DNA of 64,000 bases from Erythrobacter sp. Alg231-14. Its GTDB lineage: Bacteria; Pseudomonadota; Alphaproteobacteria; Sphingomonadales; Sphingomonadaceae. The translations under genes were made by a program, and so were the position numbers. Below, one piece after another: positions 1-7,575 of the stretch (positions are counted from its first letter, which is position 1; each line of letters opens with the position of its first letter). The notes beneath the pieces are model-generated. The model had not been told where the DNA came from. It saw only the letters and a program-made list of their open reading frames with translations, and did no database searches. Location of the stretch: NCBI RefSeq assembly GCF_900149685.1, contig NZ_LT702999.1:620001-684000 (forward strand), given 5' to 3'.

Positions 1-68
1 AAGAGCGCACTGAACCCGTAAAATACCGGATAGAAAGCAAGGCTACGCAGGAGTGCCAAGGGGATCAC
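1..68 (-). CDS. N-terminus of probable 1-acylglycerol-3-phosphate acyltransferase (partial)
   Basis: Only the first 22 codons are inside the window. They start at a GTG a few bases after the stop of the DUF218 gene and read MIPLALLRSLAFYPVFYGF, a hydrophobic start like that of PlsC-type lysophosphatidate acyltransferases. The assignment rests mainly on context: in sphingomonads ftsE, ftsX and a DUF218 gene are commonly followed by plsC (family knowledge, not shown here). The catalytic HX4D motif would lie outside the window, so this is a guess. Any small membrane protein would fit equally well. Confidence 0.35.
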   Translation of the reverse strand, partial: MIPLALLRSLAFYPVFYGFSAL

Positions 69-73
69 AAACC

Positions 74-628
74 TCAAAAACCGAACAAGCCGGCCACCGA
101 ACTGGCGATCAACTTATGATATTCAAGGAACAGGCTGGGCAGGCTAGGTTCCGATGGAACGGCATCGCGAACCACCATCACTGAAGGCGGCAGCGTCCGA
201 TCAAGTTCTCCCGCCGCGCGGCGCATATGCCAATCGGTGGTTACTAGGCGCAGCGATTGGACCCCGTTTTCCTCAACCCATTCTGCGGTTTCTGTTGCGT
301 TCCCACGCGTGTCCACCGCCACAAAACCAAGCGTCACACAGCAATCCATGCGCGCTTGATCCACTTCGAATTCGATAGCGAATTCAACCGGCGTCACCTC
401 GGGATCGACGCCGGTGACCAACATTTTCGAAGCAAAACCTTGATCCAGCACGACCAAACCTTGCGCGATCCGCCCGGCCCCGCCGGTTGGAACAATCACC
501 GCATCCGTGCGCGTATCTCCGGCAGGTTGTGGCAGGCTGACCGTGAACCACAAGAATCCCAGCGCCCAAACCAAAACAGCCCCGGACAGGATATTGCGTA
601 GAATCGGTTTTGGGGCGGGGTTGGGCAT
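74..628 (-). CDS. DUF218 (YdcF/SanA/ElyC-like) envelope protein
   Basis: The product has 184 residues. An N-terminal membrane anchor (about residues 12-30) is followed by a DUF218 fold: DAVIVPTGGAGRIAQGL near residue 43, then the conserved second half with DTRGNATETAEW and LVTTDWHMRRA. YdcF/SanA-like proteins are anchored in the inner membrane and are linked to envelope integrity and peptidoglycan or lipid-carrier metabolism; the exact reaction here is unknown. It starts four bases after the ftsX stop, so it is almost certainly cotranscribed with ftsEX. The family call is firm and the function is open. Confidence 0.85.
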   Translation of the reverse strand: MPNPAPKPILRNILSGAVLVWALGFLWFTVSLPQPAGDTRTDAVIVPTGGAGRIAQGLVVLDQGFASKMLVTGVDPEVTPVEFAIEFEVDQARMDCCVTLGFVAVDTRGNATETAEWVEENGVQSLRLVTTDWHMRRAAGELDRTLPPSVMVVRDAVPSEPSLPSLFLEYHKLIASSVAGLFGF

Positions 629-632
629 CGTC

Positions 633-1574
633 TTACAACATCGACCTTAGGGCAAAACCGATGGTTATACGCCCTGTTATGAGCGCAAGCAGAACACCGG
701 CCAATGGAATACAAGCAATGATCAACCAATCGATCCAGCCCAAGCCACCGCCGCCGATCATACCGCTATCCAAGGCAGCGAACTGTTGGCCCAACAACCA
801 AACCGCGCCCAATCCCAACACCAAACCAACAATCGCGCCAAACGCCGCATCACGCAGGACAGAGCGTTGGAAAATCTTGGTGACTTGCGCGTCGGTTCCG
901 CCGAGCAGGTGAATGATCTCAACCGTGTCTGAGTGGTTGAAAAATGCGCTTCTGGCGGCCAACCAGACTGCCGCCGCAGTCGCAAAAGCGACCAAACCAA
1001 TCAACGCCAGCGCAAGATATTGCATCGCAGCCAGAGCATCATAAACAGGCTTGAGCCAGGTGGATTGGGCATCGATCCGCGCGGCCCCGCCCAACTGATC
1101 GAGTGCGTCATCCAAGGCGCCCTGCAATTGCGCAATTTCGGCTGAGCTCGCCTGACGGGTGAGTTCTACGTCTATCAAAGCCGGAATTGGTACGTCTTCA
1201 CTCGCCGCACTGCTGCCCAACCAAGGCTCCAACAATTCGGCCAATTCCGCCTCTGGAACGATACGAACAGACGTAACCAAAGGGTGGCTGCTAAGAGCGT
1301 TCGCGGCTGCGGTTGCTTGCGCGTTGCGCGATTGCGGGTCTGCCTCAACGATCTGAACAGTCACGGCATCGGACAAATCGGCGCGCGCATTATCGGCAAG
1401 ATTGCGCAGCGAAAGACCACCGGCGGCAGCGATTACGACCAGTGCGATCAATATTGCGATGACCCACGGGATTGGCCCGCCGAACCTCGTCTGAGGCAAC
1501 AGGCGCGCGCTGGCGCTGCCTTTCATTGACGGAGCGTTCGGCACCCGTTCCTCTGATGCTGGCGACGCGGTCAT
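633..1574 (-). CDS. ftsX: cell division protein FtsX
   Basis: The product has 313 residues and is the permease half of the FtsEX complex, which couples ATP hydrolysis in the cytoplasm to activation of peptidoglycan hydrolases at the septum. A cytoplasmic N-terminal tail leads into a first membrane helix (about residues 35-55). A periplasmic domain of roughly 110 residues follows, then three more helices (about 183-208, 240-262 and 280-302), the standard FtsX topology. The ATG overlaps the ftsE stop by four bases (ATGA), indicating translational coupling. Length and topology are normal for the family. Confidence 0.93.
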   Translation of the reverse strand: MTASPASEERVPNAPSMKGSASARLLPQTRFGGPIPWVIAILIALVVIAAAGGLSLRNLADNARADLSDAVTVQIVEADPQSRNAQATAAANALSSHPLVTSVRIVPEAELAELLEPWLGSSAASEDVPIPALIDVELTRQASSAEIAQLQGALDDALDQLGGAARIDAQSTWLKPVYDALAAMQYLALALIGLVAFATAAAVWLAARSAFFNHSDTVEIIHLLGGTDAQVTKIFQRSVLRDAAFGAIVGLVLGLGAVWLLGQQFAALDSGMIGGGGLGWIDWLIIACIPLAGVLLALITGRITIGFALRSML

Positions 1575-2341
1575 TTACCAGGCGCCTTGGGCTTGTTCTT
1601 TGATTTTCTCGCAACCGCGCTGTTACCCGATGGTTGCGGCGGATAGCGCAGAGCACCGGTCGGATCGGACAATCGCCCCTTCTGCAATCGCATAATCAAC
1701 GAATCGGGCACTTTCTTTAGAAGGTGCACATCGTGGGTTGCGACGATAACCGTCGTACCAACGCGATTGTTAAGCGCTTCAAACAAGCGCAGCAGCTTGA
1801 GAGCCATATCAGGATCGACATTGCCCGTCGGCTCATCCGCGATCAACATTTGCGGGCGCGCAATCACGGCGCGTGCGATCGCAACGCGTTGCTGTTCCCC
1901 ACCTGATAATGTCGCAGGGATCGCCTGAGCGCGATGCGACAATCCGACCCATTCGAGCATATCAGAAACCGATTTCAGCACTTTGGCCTCATCCGTGCCG
2001 GAAAGACGTAAGGGCAACGCCACATTATCGAACGCCGAAAGGTGCGGAACCAATCGGAAATTTTGAAACACGACGCCCAGACGCCGCCGAAAGTCGGGCA
2101 ACCGGGTGCGAGGCAGTGTGATCATGTCCTTGCCAAACATGCGGATGCTGCCTCGCGAAGGGCGCTGTGCCAAGTAAAGCAATTTCAGAAGGCTGGTTTT
2201 TCCCGCGCCGCTGGCCCCGGTCAAAAAGTAAAAACTGCCTGGGAAAAGCGTGAAGCTAAGATCGCTCAACACCTCTGGATCGGTGCCATAGCGCAGGCCC
2301 ACATTGTCAAATTTCACAATTTCGGAGGGCCGGTCGGTCAT
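1571..2341 (-). CDS. ftsE: cell division ATP-binding protein FtsE
   Basis: This is the ABC ATPase partner of FtsX. The Walker A motif is GASGAGKTS, the signature is LSGGEQQRVAIARA, and Walker B is MLIADEPTGNVD, followed by a switch histidine in VATHDVHLL. I take the start at the ATG of MTDRPSEIVKFDNV (256 residues) because ABC homology begins there. A start 20 codons upstream is possible, but the extra residues look unlike the family. The C-terminal tail (about 30 residues, KSKNKPKAPGK) is basic and longer than in E. coli FtsE. The gene heads the ftsE-ftsX-DUF218 operon and faces away from the zinc-ribbon gene. Confidence 0.93.
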   Translation of the reverse strand: MTDRPSEIVKFDNVGLRYGTDPEVLSDLSFTLFPGSFYFLTGASGAGKTSLLKLLYLAQRPSRGSIRMFGKDMITLPRTRLPDFRRRLGVVFQNFRLVPHLSAFDNVALPLRLSGTDEAKVLKSVSDMLEWVGLSHRAQAIPATLSGGEQQRVAIARAVIARPQMLIADEPTGNVDPDMALKLLRLFEALNNRVGTTVIVATHDVHLLKKVPDSLIMRLQKGRLSDPTGALRYPPQPSGNSAVARKSKNKPKAPGK

Positions 2342-2519
2342 GTCTGCGCATTTATCAGCGGCACTCCGCCGGGGAAAGCCCAACAATGGCTCAATCGCCA
2401 ATCAATTCCCTGCAAATCGACGAAAGTTGCGCTTCAATGTGGAAAAACGCGGCGAAACACGCCTGCTGAACGCACGCACCCTTGTGCGCAAGCGGCGGCG
2501 CATTATTGCCGAAGAGGTA

Positions 2520-3644
2520 ATGATCATCTCCTGCCCAGCCTGCGGAACACGCTATGTCGTGCCCGAAACTGCAATTGGCAGCGACGGGCGCACTGTGCGC
2601 TGCGCCAAATGCAAGCACAGTTGGTTCCAAGGTTCGGCCCCACTCGATCTCACCGATCAGATTGACACAATGGCGGATGAGACCCCGGATCAAGGTGCAG
2701 AACAGCCCGCTGAAACGGGTCCTGCTGCACCGACATCCGCTGCGGTTCCCACATCTTCCCCGCCGCGCATTCCAACTCCGATCGACAATACTGATGAAAA
2801 CGGCAGTGCCGAAACCGAGACTGCCGAGGAAAGAGCGGATGCGCCGCCTACAGACGTGGAGCGGGCCGCTGAGACCAACGAAGACAGCGCGTCCGAAGGG
2901 CCTTCAATCAACCATTGGCGCACTGAAGACCATCCCGATGCAGCCCAATCCACCGCAAGTGGGAGCGAGGGGATCGCTGCGCGCGCCTTGAAACAAGGGA
3001 TGGGTGGCGACGCTGCCAAGGCGGACACCGATCAAGGCGCGGTTGAGACTTCGTTCGAGTCCGACCCGCTTGCCAATGCCCGCGACAGCGACAGCGACAG
3101 CGACAGCGAGCCGTTTTCCGACGACGCCGATTACGATTTCAACGATGGCTATGACGACGATGGCTATGACGACAGTGAGGGGTCGCGATTCGACTACAGC
3201 CCGCCCTTCTCTCGCCGTCGCAATTCGTTGAAAATGTGGACCATTGCCGCCGGTGTTTTCGCGGTTTTGGCGTCCAGCACTGTCGTCGCCGTAAATTATT
3301 TTGGCTTGCCGGATTGGTTCCCGGTCAATCGTCCAACCTTTGGCATTGGAAAATCGGATCTAGAATTGGATTTTCCGGATAGCCAAAACCGGACCGAGGT
3401 TCTCGACAGCGGGGAAGAGATTTTCCGTGTACGCGGTAGCATCCGCAACACTGGGCAAAGCTCCGTCACCGTGCCAACCCTTTTGGTGGTGTTTCGCGAT
3501 GAGCGGGAGAAGAACGTGTACAGCTGGGTCGTCGTCCCATCCAAACGGGAATTGGCGCCAGGTGAGAGCTTGAATGTGACCGAGGCCGTGACCGATATTC
3601 CCGCCGCGGCAAAAGCAGCCGAAATTGGCTGGTCACCGAACTGA
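2520..3644 (+). CDS. zinc-ribbon (MJ0042-type) DUF3426 membrane protein
   Basis: The product has 374 residues. The start at MIISCPACG is chosen because the zinc-ribbon begins there and a GAAGAGG ribosome site lies just upstream. The N-terminal ribbon has CPAC and CAKC knuckles. A long, acidic, low-complexity region (about residues 45-235) follows, including a DSDSDSDS run and repeated DDDGYDD. A single membrane helix (about residues 238-262) precedes a C-terminal DUF3426 domain (VRGSIRNTGQSSVTVP, then PGESLNVTEAVTDIP). Such proteins are common beside ftsEX in sphingomonads; their role is unknown. The topology suggests a cytoplasmic zinc ribbon linked to a periplasmic beta domain. Confidence 0.85.
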   Translation: MIISCPACGTRYVVPETAIGSDGRTVRCAKCKHSWFQGSAPLDLTDQIDTMADETPDQGAEQPAETGPAAPTSAAVPTSSPPRIPTPIDNTDENGSAETETAEERADAPPTDVERAAETNEDSASEGPSINHWRTEDHPDAAQSTASGSEGIAARALKQGMGGDAAKADTDQGAVETSFESDPLANARDSDSDSDSEPFSDDADYDFNDGYDDDGYDDSEGSRFDYSPPFSRRRNSLKMWTIAAGVFAVLASSTVVAVNYFGLPDWFPVNRPTFGIGKSDLELDFPDSQNRTEVLDSGEEIFRVRGSIRNTGQSSVTVPTLLVVFRDEREKNVYSWVVVPSKRELAPGESLNVTEAVTDIPAAAKAAEIGWSPN

Positions 3645-3666
3645 TACGCCTAATCGGCAATGCAAA

Positions 3667-3915
3667 TTAGCTGAATTCGATCCAAACTGTGCCGGCTTCG
3701 TCGCGCCCGCGTTGAACGGTGTTCGCCCGGGTTGTTACCGACGCAGTGGAAGTTTCGATATCAAAGTTGATGCGAGCAGGGCGTATCACGTTCGCCCGGG
3801 CTGTGACACGCTCTGCGATGGGCGAGGATGGCGAGGCAGACGTAGTTGCCGCGCCTGGCGCCGTAGCAACGGCGGACGATTGGACGATCAAAACAATGGC
3901 GGCTGCGAAGCTCAT
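3667..3915 (-). CDS. small exported hypothetical protein
   Basis: The product has 82 residues: a hydrophobic signal-like start (MSFAAAIVLIVQSSAVATA), a TARANVIRPARINFDIE strand-like segment, and an end of RDEAGTVWIEFS. The VIRPARI and TVWIEF pattern resembles small periplasmic beta proteins found in sphingomonads, but I cannot name a family. It is convergent with the zinc-ribbon gene, with 22 bases between the stops. It is treated as a real gene because of its signal peptide and acceptable codon use. Confidence 0.6.
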   Translation of the reverse strand: MSFAAAIVLIVQSSAVATAPGAATTSASPSSPIAERVTARANVIRPARINFDIETSTASVTTRANTVQRGRDEAGTVWIEFS

Positions 3916-4139
3916 GCCAAATGGTTTCCGCCCCGTTTACCTTTTTCACAAGCGATCTGGTAACCCGGTCCCACAGCGGGACATTTGGGCGCGGAGCCTT
4001 ACCGGTTAACGCTCTGTCTTGATCAACGTTGATGCCGGATCACAAAAGCAGTCATCAAAGGCCTTGCGCAGCGGATAGCCCCTTGCTAGTGGCGCCCTCC
4101 TACCAAGGGGAGCGCATCAGCGCGCCTCGCTTACCGAGT

Positions 4140-4226
4140 GCGGTCGTGGCGGAACTGGTAGACGCGCAACGTTGAGGTCGTTGTGGCCGAAAGGCCGTGG
4201 AAGTTCGAGTCTTCTCGACCGCACCA
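4140..4226 (+). tRNA. tRNA-Leu (anticodon GAG)
   Basis: This is an 87-base type II tRNA. The acceptor stem GCGGTCG pairs perfectly with CGACCGC, and a genomic CCA follows. The D-loop region is TGGCGGAACTGGTAGACGC. The anticodon stem CAACG/CGTTG encloses loop TTGAGGT (anticodon GAG). The long variable arm GTGGCCGAAAGGCCGTGG is typical of Leu, and the T-arm contains GTTCGAGT. No duplicate of its 3' end was noticed downstream, so there is no sign of integration at this tRNA. Confidence 0.97.
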
Positions 4227-4463
4227 AACAGTCCTTATTGGACATCAAGACATCACCAAAGTGCAGGAACTAGCCCGAAATGGCGCAGTTCTGTGGGGTG
4301 TTCACGGTCGTCGGGAGCCATCAGTAGTCAGAGGCATTGGGTTTAGAGGGTGTAGTCCGGGCAAATTCGCCTGCCGATTCTCAGCGGCTGACTGCGATTG
4401 AAAATTGCGTTCGACAAGAACGGCAGCTTTTCTCTCCAATCCCAGCAAAATTGAACAAAAACG
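4227..4463. other. non-coding stretch between tRNA-Leu and tetR
   Basis: No convincing gene, repeat or terminator was seen in these 237 bases. It marks the border between the ftsEX/tRNA core region and the catabolic accessory region. Confidence 0.5.
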
Positions 4464-5132
4464 CTATCTTCCCGCCAAATTCGAAATGCGTTGCAGCAAG
4501 CGACCGCGAAATTCTGGAGTCGCATCCGCTGCGAGGGTAATAAAGACGCCTGTTAGCGCTTGATTCCTGAAACCATCCAGATCGAAGTAGCCATTGGCCC
4601 AATCCTGCCGCGCCAGACGGTAGCTGTCATAGACTTGCCGACCCAATTGTTCGGCTGAGATATTGCCTCTTAGTAGCCCGCCGGCTTGCGCTGCTTTGCA
4701 GGCTTGGACCGGCTGCTTCAACGATTGCGCGAAGATGCCATGATCGGATTGTTGCTCAAACAGCCCGCTGCGATCACCCGCAACAAAGGCGGCCCGATAA
4801 AAGTCTTCATCCTGCGCAAACAAATCAGCAAACTGCGTGATCTGCTGTTCGAACCCGGCCTCAATACTGCTGAAATCGGACCGGCTTTGAACCTCGTGTA
4901 GCCGCTGAACCAGCGCTTCGATGATTCGATTCAGTATTTGGCCTTTACCACCGATGAGATTGTAAATCGTGGGGACGGTCAACTGGGCTCGTTCAGCCAG
5001 TTCTCGAATCTTCAACGCCTCAAAACCATCTTTGGCAATCATAGCACGTGCGTGACTTAGAATGCGCTCTGCACGCTGAGACTTCTTGTCTTCGCGAGTC
5101 ATTTTGGGGGCGAGTGAAGCGGATTGAACCAT
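4464..5132 (-). CDS. TetR-family transcriptional regulator
   Basis: The product has 222 residues. The N-terminal TetR helix-turn-helix spans about residues 17-62 (RILSHARAMIAKDGFEALKI, then TVPTIYNLIGGKGQI with the typical recognition helix). The C-terminal ligand-binding half is helical and not assignable to a subfamily. It is divergent from the dioxygenase/dehydrogenase operon. A perfect palindrome lies in the shared intergenic region, so local repression of that operon and autoregulation are likely (inference). Confidence 0.88.
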   Translation of the reverse strand: MVQSASLAPKMTREDKKSQRAERILSHARAMIAKDGFEALKIRELAERAQLTVPTIYNLIGGKGQILNRIIEALVQRLHEVQSRSDFSSIEAGFEQQITQFADLFAQDEDFYRAAFVAGDRSGLFEQQSDHGIFAQSLKQPVQACKAAQAGGLLRGNISAEQLGRQVYDSYRLARQDWANGYFDLDGFRNQALTGVFITLAADATPEFRGRLLQRISNLAGR

Positions 5133-5179
5133 ACGCGCCTCATAGACCGCTCCGGCTATTGACTCAATAATTGGACAAC

Positions 5180-5194
5180 GTTAAAAGTTTTAAC
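5180..5194. promoter_or_regulatory. palindromic operator candidate between tetR and dioxygenase gene
   Basis: GTTAAAA-G-TTTTAAC is a perfect 7-base inverted repeat around one central base. A weaker outer AAC/GTT pair is also present. It sits in the 98-base divergent intergenic region, 36 bases before the dioxygenase ATG. Size and position suit a TetR-dimer site. Confidence 0.55.
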
Positions 5195-5230
5195 AATGTT
5201 TAAATAATGAGAACTCCAATGGAGAGAGAC

Positions 5231-6406
5231 ATGGCAAAGTTCGACTTCTCAAAATCCATCGAAGCCTGCGCAGCGCGCTATGGCGAGGATGCCGACGCAG
5301 TCCGCAAGTATATGAATGATGGGCTCGAGGCTGCGCTCACTTTGCCCAACCGTGGACCGATTAAATTCAATGCGGATGGGGCCCTCGATCAGACGATTCT
5401 CGATGCATATTCGACATACGGTTTCTACATTTTCGAAGGCGTCATCGGTCGGGAAGAACTCAGCGACATTGAGGAGGACCTTGAGGAGCTCCGCACTCGG
5501 TTTCCCACCCACCCCGGTTCTGAGGTCGACATGCACGGCCGCCCGGCCCTTGGTGCGGATTGCAAAGGACCTGGCCTAACTTGGGGCAAGCCATTGAGCG
5601 ATCCATTGGGCGGGACTGAGATCGCCAATGGCCGGCATCAGGTTAAGCTCCAAGAACTGGACGCGGGCGAAGACGCGCCTGAGGCGACTCCATTCATTTT
5701 GCTTGGCTCGTTGCAATTCTCCGACGCTGCGATGCGAACCTATGGGCATCCAGAACTTCTTAAAGTCGCCGCCTGTATCAATGGCGATGATTTTGCGCCG
5801 TTCACCGAAGTGCTTTTTATCAAGGACCCCGGTTACGGCGCCGCGGTCTCATGGCATCAAGATGGCGATAGCCATTGGGATAATCCCGATTTCGACGAGG
5901 ACATTCACGGCTTCAATTTTATGGCCCAGGCCTATGGCAGCACGCCGGTAAACGGAGTGTGGGTTGTCCCCGGCACCCACAAGCTGGGTAAAATGGATAT
6001 CCCGGCGATGGTCAAAGACAGCGGCAGTGAACGCCTGAAAGAAGCTGTTCCGATCGTTTGCGAAGCGGGTGATGTTGTGATCTGCAACCGCCAATTGGTC
6101 CATGGCTCGTTTGCAAACAGCGGGTTCGAGCCGCGCCTCACGATCAACTTCGGATTCCACAAGCGGTCTTCGGTGCTCGATGTTGAGGGTGCGGGCATTC
6201 ATTGCCCGGTCGAGACATACAATGCCGCCGTGATTGCAGAGCGTTCAAAAGTGATCGGTTACGCTATCGACGCAAGGAAGCAAAAATACCCTGACGAGCA
6301 GCCTTACAGCTATGCGCCATTTGCCGATGCGAAGGAGAGTTTCGCGTGGACGCCCGCCAGTAAGGCGAGCATCAAAGACTATAACCTCATTGATCTCAGC
6401 ATCTAG
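5231..6406 (+). CDS. phytanoyl-CoA dioxygenase (PhyH) family Fe(II)/2-oxoglutarate oxygenase
   Basis: The product has 391 residues. I choose the ATG of MAKFDFSKS because GGAGAG lies 4 bases upstream; two earlier in-frame ATGs lack such a site. The iron facial triad is visible as H209-x-D211 (VSWHQDGDSHW) and H291 (QLVHGSFANSG), with R302 (EPRLTINFGF) as the 2-oxoglutarate salt-bridge arginine. PhyH enzymes hydroxylate an unactivated carbon, often alpha to a carboxyl or CoA ester. The next gene, 11 bases downstream, is a 2-hydroxyacid dehydrogenase, which fits a hydroxylate-then-oxidise pair. The substrate is unknown. Some relatives are antibiotic or osmolyte hydroxylases. Confidence 0.85.
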   Translation: MAKFDFSKSIEACAARYGEDADAVRKYMNDGLEAALTLPNRGPIKFNADGALDQTILDAYSTYGFYIFEGVIGREELSDIEEDLEELRTRFPTHPGSEVDMHGRPALGADCKGPGLTWGKPLSDPLGGTEIANGRHQVKLQELDAGEDAPEATPFILLGSLQFSDAAMRTYGHPELLKVAACINGDDFAPFTEVLFIKDPGYGAAVSWHQDGDSHWDNPDFDEDIHGFNFMAQAYGSTPVNGVWVVPGTHKLGKMDIPAMVKDSGSERLKEAVPIVCEAGDVVICNRQLVHGSFANSGFEPRLTINFGFHKRSSVLDVEGAGIHCPVETYNAAVIAERSKVIGYAIDARKQKYPDEQPYSYAPFADAKESFAWTPASKASIKDYNLIDLSI

Positions 6407-6417
6407 GCGCCGGTCCG

Positions 6418-7362
6418 ATGAGAGAGAATGTCAAAGTGTTGGCAATGCATCCGGGAATGCAAGGCCTGTTCCCGGGAAAGCCGGATCATTGGGAATTCAT
6501 TGCCCATGACGAAACCGTTGAGGCAACCATTACGACACGTGGCAGCGAAGTCGAAGTGCTGTTGTCTGCCAGCATCGAAAAGCTCGACAAAACGGTCTTG
6601 GACCAGCTGCCCAATCTAAAAATGGTGGCATCGATTTCTGCCGGATTCAGCAACATCGATCTTCAAGCTTGCGCCGAACGTGGCATCCCTGTGACCAATG
6701 CGCCCGGCCTCAATTCCGGCGATGTTGCAGACCTAGCTGTGACGATGATGGCTTCGCTTTTGCTCCGAATGCCAAACAGTCAGAATTACATCATGTCCGA
6801 TCAATGGAGGGAAAAGGCAGGACCACTTCGGCGCTCACTGAGGGGCATGACCATCGGTATTGTTGGTATGGGTTCGATTGGGAAAGAGGTTGCCGCCCGG
6901 CTGGAGCCATTTGGCTTTGAAATCAAATGGTGGGGTCCACGCGCCAAGAGTGAGATTGTCTTTCCATATGTGCCTTCACTCATGGAACTAGCGCAATTGT
7001 CACAGGGCTTGATTGTATGTTGTCGGCCAGATGCGTCGACCCATAAGATGATCGATGGAGCGATGCTTGATGCACTCGGCGAGAGTGGAGCGCTGGTCAA
7101 TGTATCGCGCGGCAGCGTTGTCGATGAAACCGCGTTGATTGAGGCGTTAAAGTCTGGCCGATTGGCCGGCGCTGGGCTCGACGTGTTCGACCCCGAACCG
7201 ACCAGCAGCGAACGTTGGAAAGACATGCCAAACATCCTGCTGACCCCCCATCAGGGTGGTTCGACATACGAAACGCTATTTAAGCAAGCCCAGCTTGCCC
7301 AAGACAATATAGAGGCATTCTTGAACGACGAACCGTTGCTGTCACCGGTTGCTGAAGAATAA
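6418..7362 (+). CDS. D-isomer-specific 2-hydroxyacid dehydrogenase
   Basis: The product has 314 residues. The Rossmann motif is GMGSIG (about residues 150-155). The catalytic set is R231 (NVSRGSVVDE), E260 (DVFDPEP) and H278 (LTPHQGG). The family interconverts 2-oxoacids and D-2-hydroxyacids using NAD(P)H; glyoxylate/hydroxypyruvate reductases are the nearest well-known members. It is cotranscribed with the dioxygenase gene, so oxidation of a 2-hydroxyacid formed by that enzyme is a reasonable inference. The C-terminus is complete. Confidence 0.9.
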   Translation: MRENVKVLAMHPGMQGLFPGKPDHWEFIAHDETVEATITTRGSEVEVLLSASIEKLDKTVLDQLPNLKMVASISAGFSNIDLQACAERGIPVTNAPGLNSGDVADLAVTMMASLLLRMPNSQNYIMSDQWREKAGPLRRSLRGMTIGIVGMGSIGKEVAARLEPFGFEIKWWGPRAKSEIVFPYVPSLMELAQLSQGLIVCCRPDASTHKMIDGAMLDALGESGALVNVSRGSVVDETALIEALKSGRLAGAGLDVFDPEPTSSERWKDMPNILLTPHQGGSTYETLFKQAQLAQDNIEAFLNDEPLLSPVAEE

Positions 7363-7575
7363 CATCCTTCTGCTAGTCACTGATTGAAACGACACCGTGA
7401 GCAGGGCACGGCGACATGCGCGGCTGAAGCTCAAAACGGTCCATTGCCCTCGGCTAAAACTGGAATGTATATCCCGCAGGTCTAGCCGCAGCGAACACCG
7501 CTTTGTCGTATAACGTCAAGGCATTGCGCCACGCGTAATCCTGCGAAACCGACCGAAGTATGGGAGAGCCTTTCG
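7363..7575. other. convergent intergenic region
   Basis: These 213 bases lie between convergent genes (2-hydroxyacid dehydrogenase and carotenoid oxygenase). I see no clear terminator hairpin with a T-tract and no short gene. Confidence 0.4.

Noticed and set aside
36..60. CRISPR or other repeat arrays anywhere in the window
   Set aside because: A scan for regularly spaced repeats found only the DSDSDS codon run in the zinc-ribbon gene, the RTX-encoding repeats and one pair of 13-base repeats; none is an array.
2304..2519. N-terminal extension of the zinc-ribbon protein
   Set aside because: The ribbon starts at 2520 with a good ribosome site; the extra 72 residues overlap the start of ftsE and are not protein-like.
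4140..4226. tRNA-Leu as an integration site for the following accessory region
   Set aside because: No second copy of the tRNA 3' end, no integrase and no flanking repeat were found in the window.
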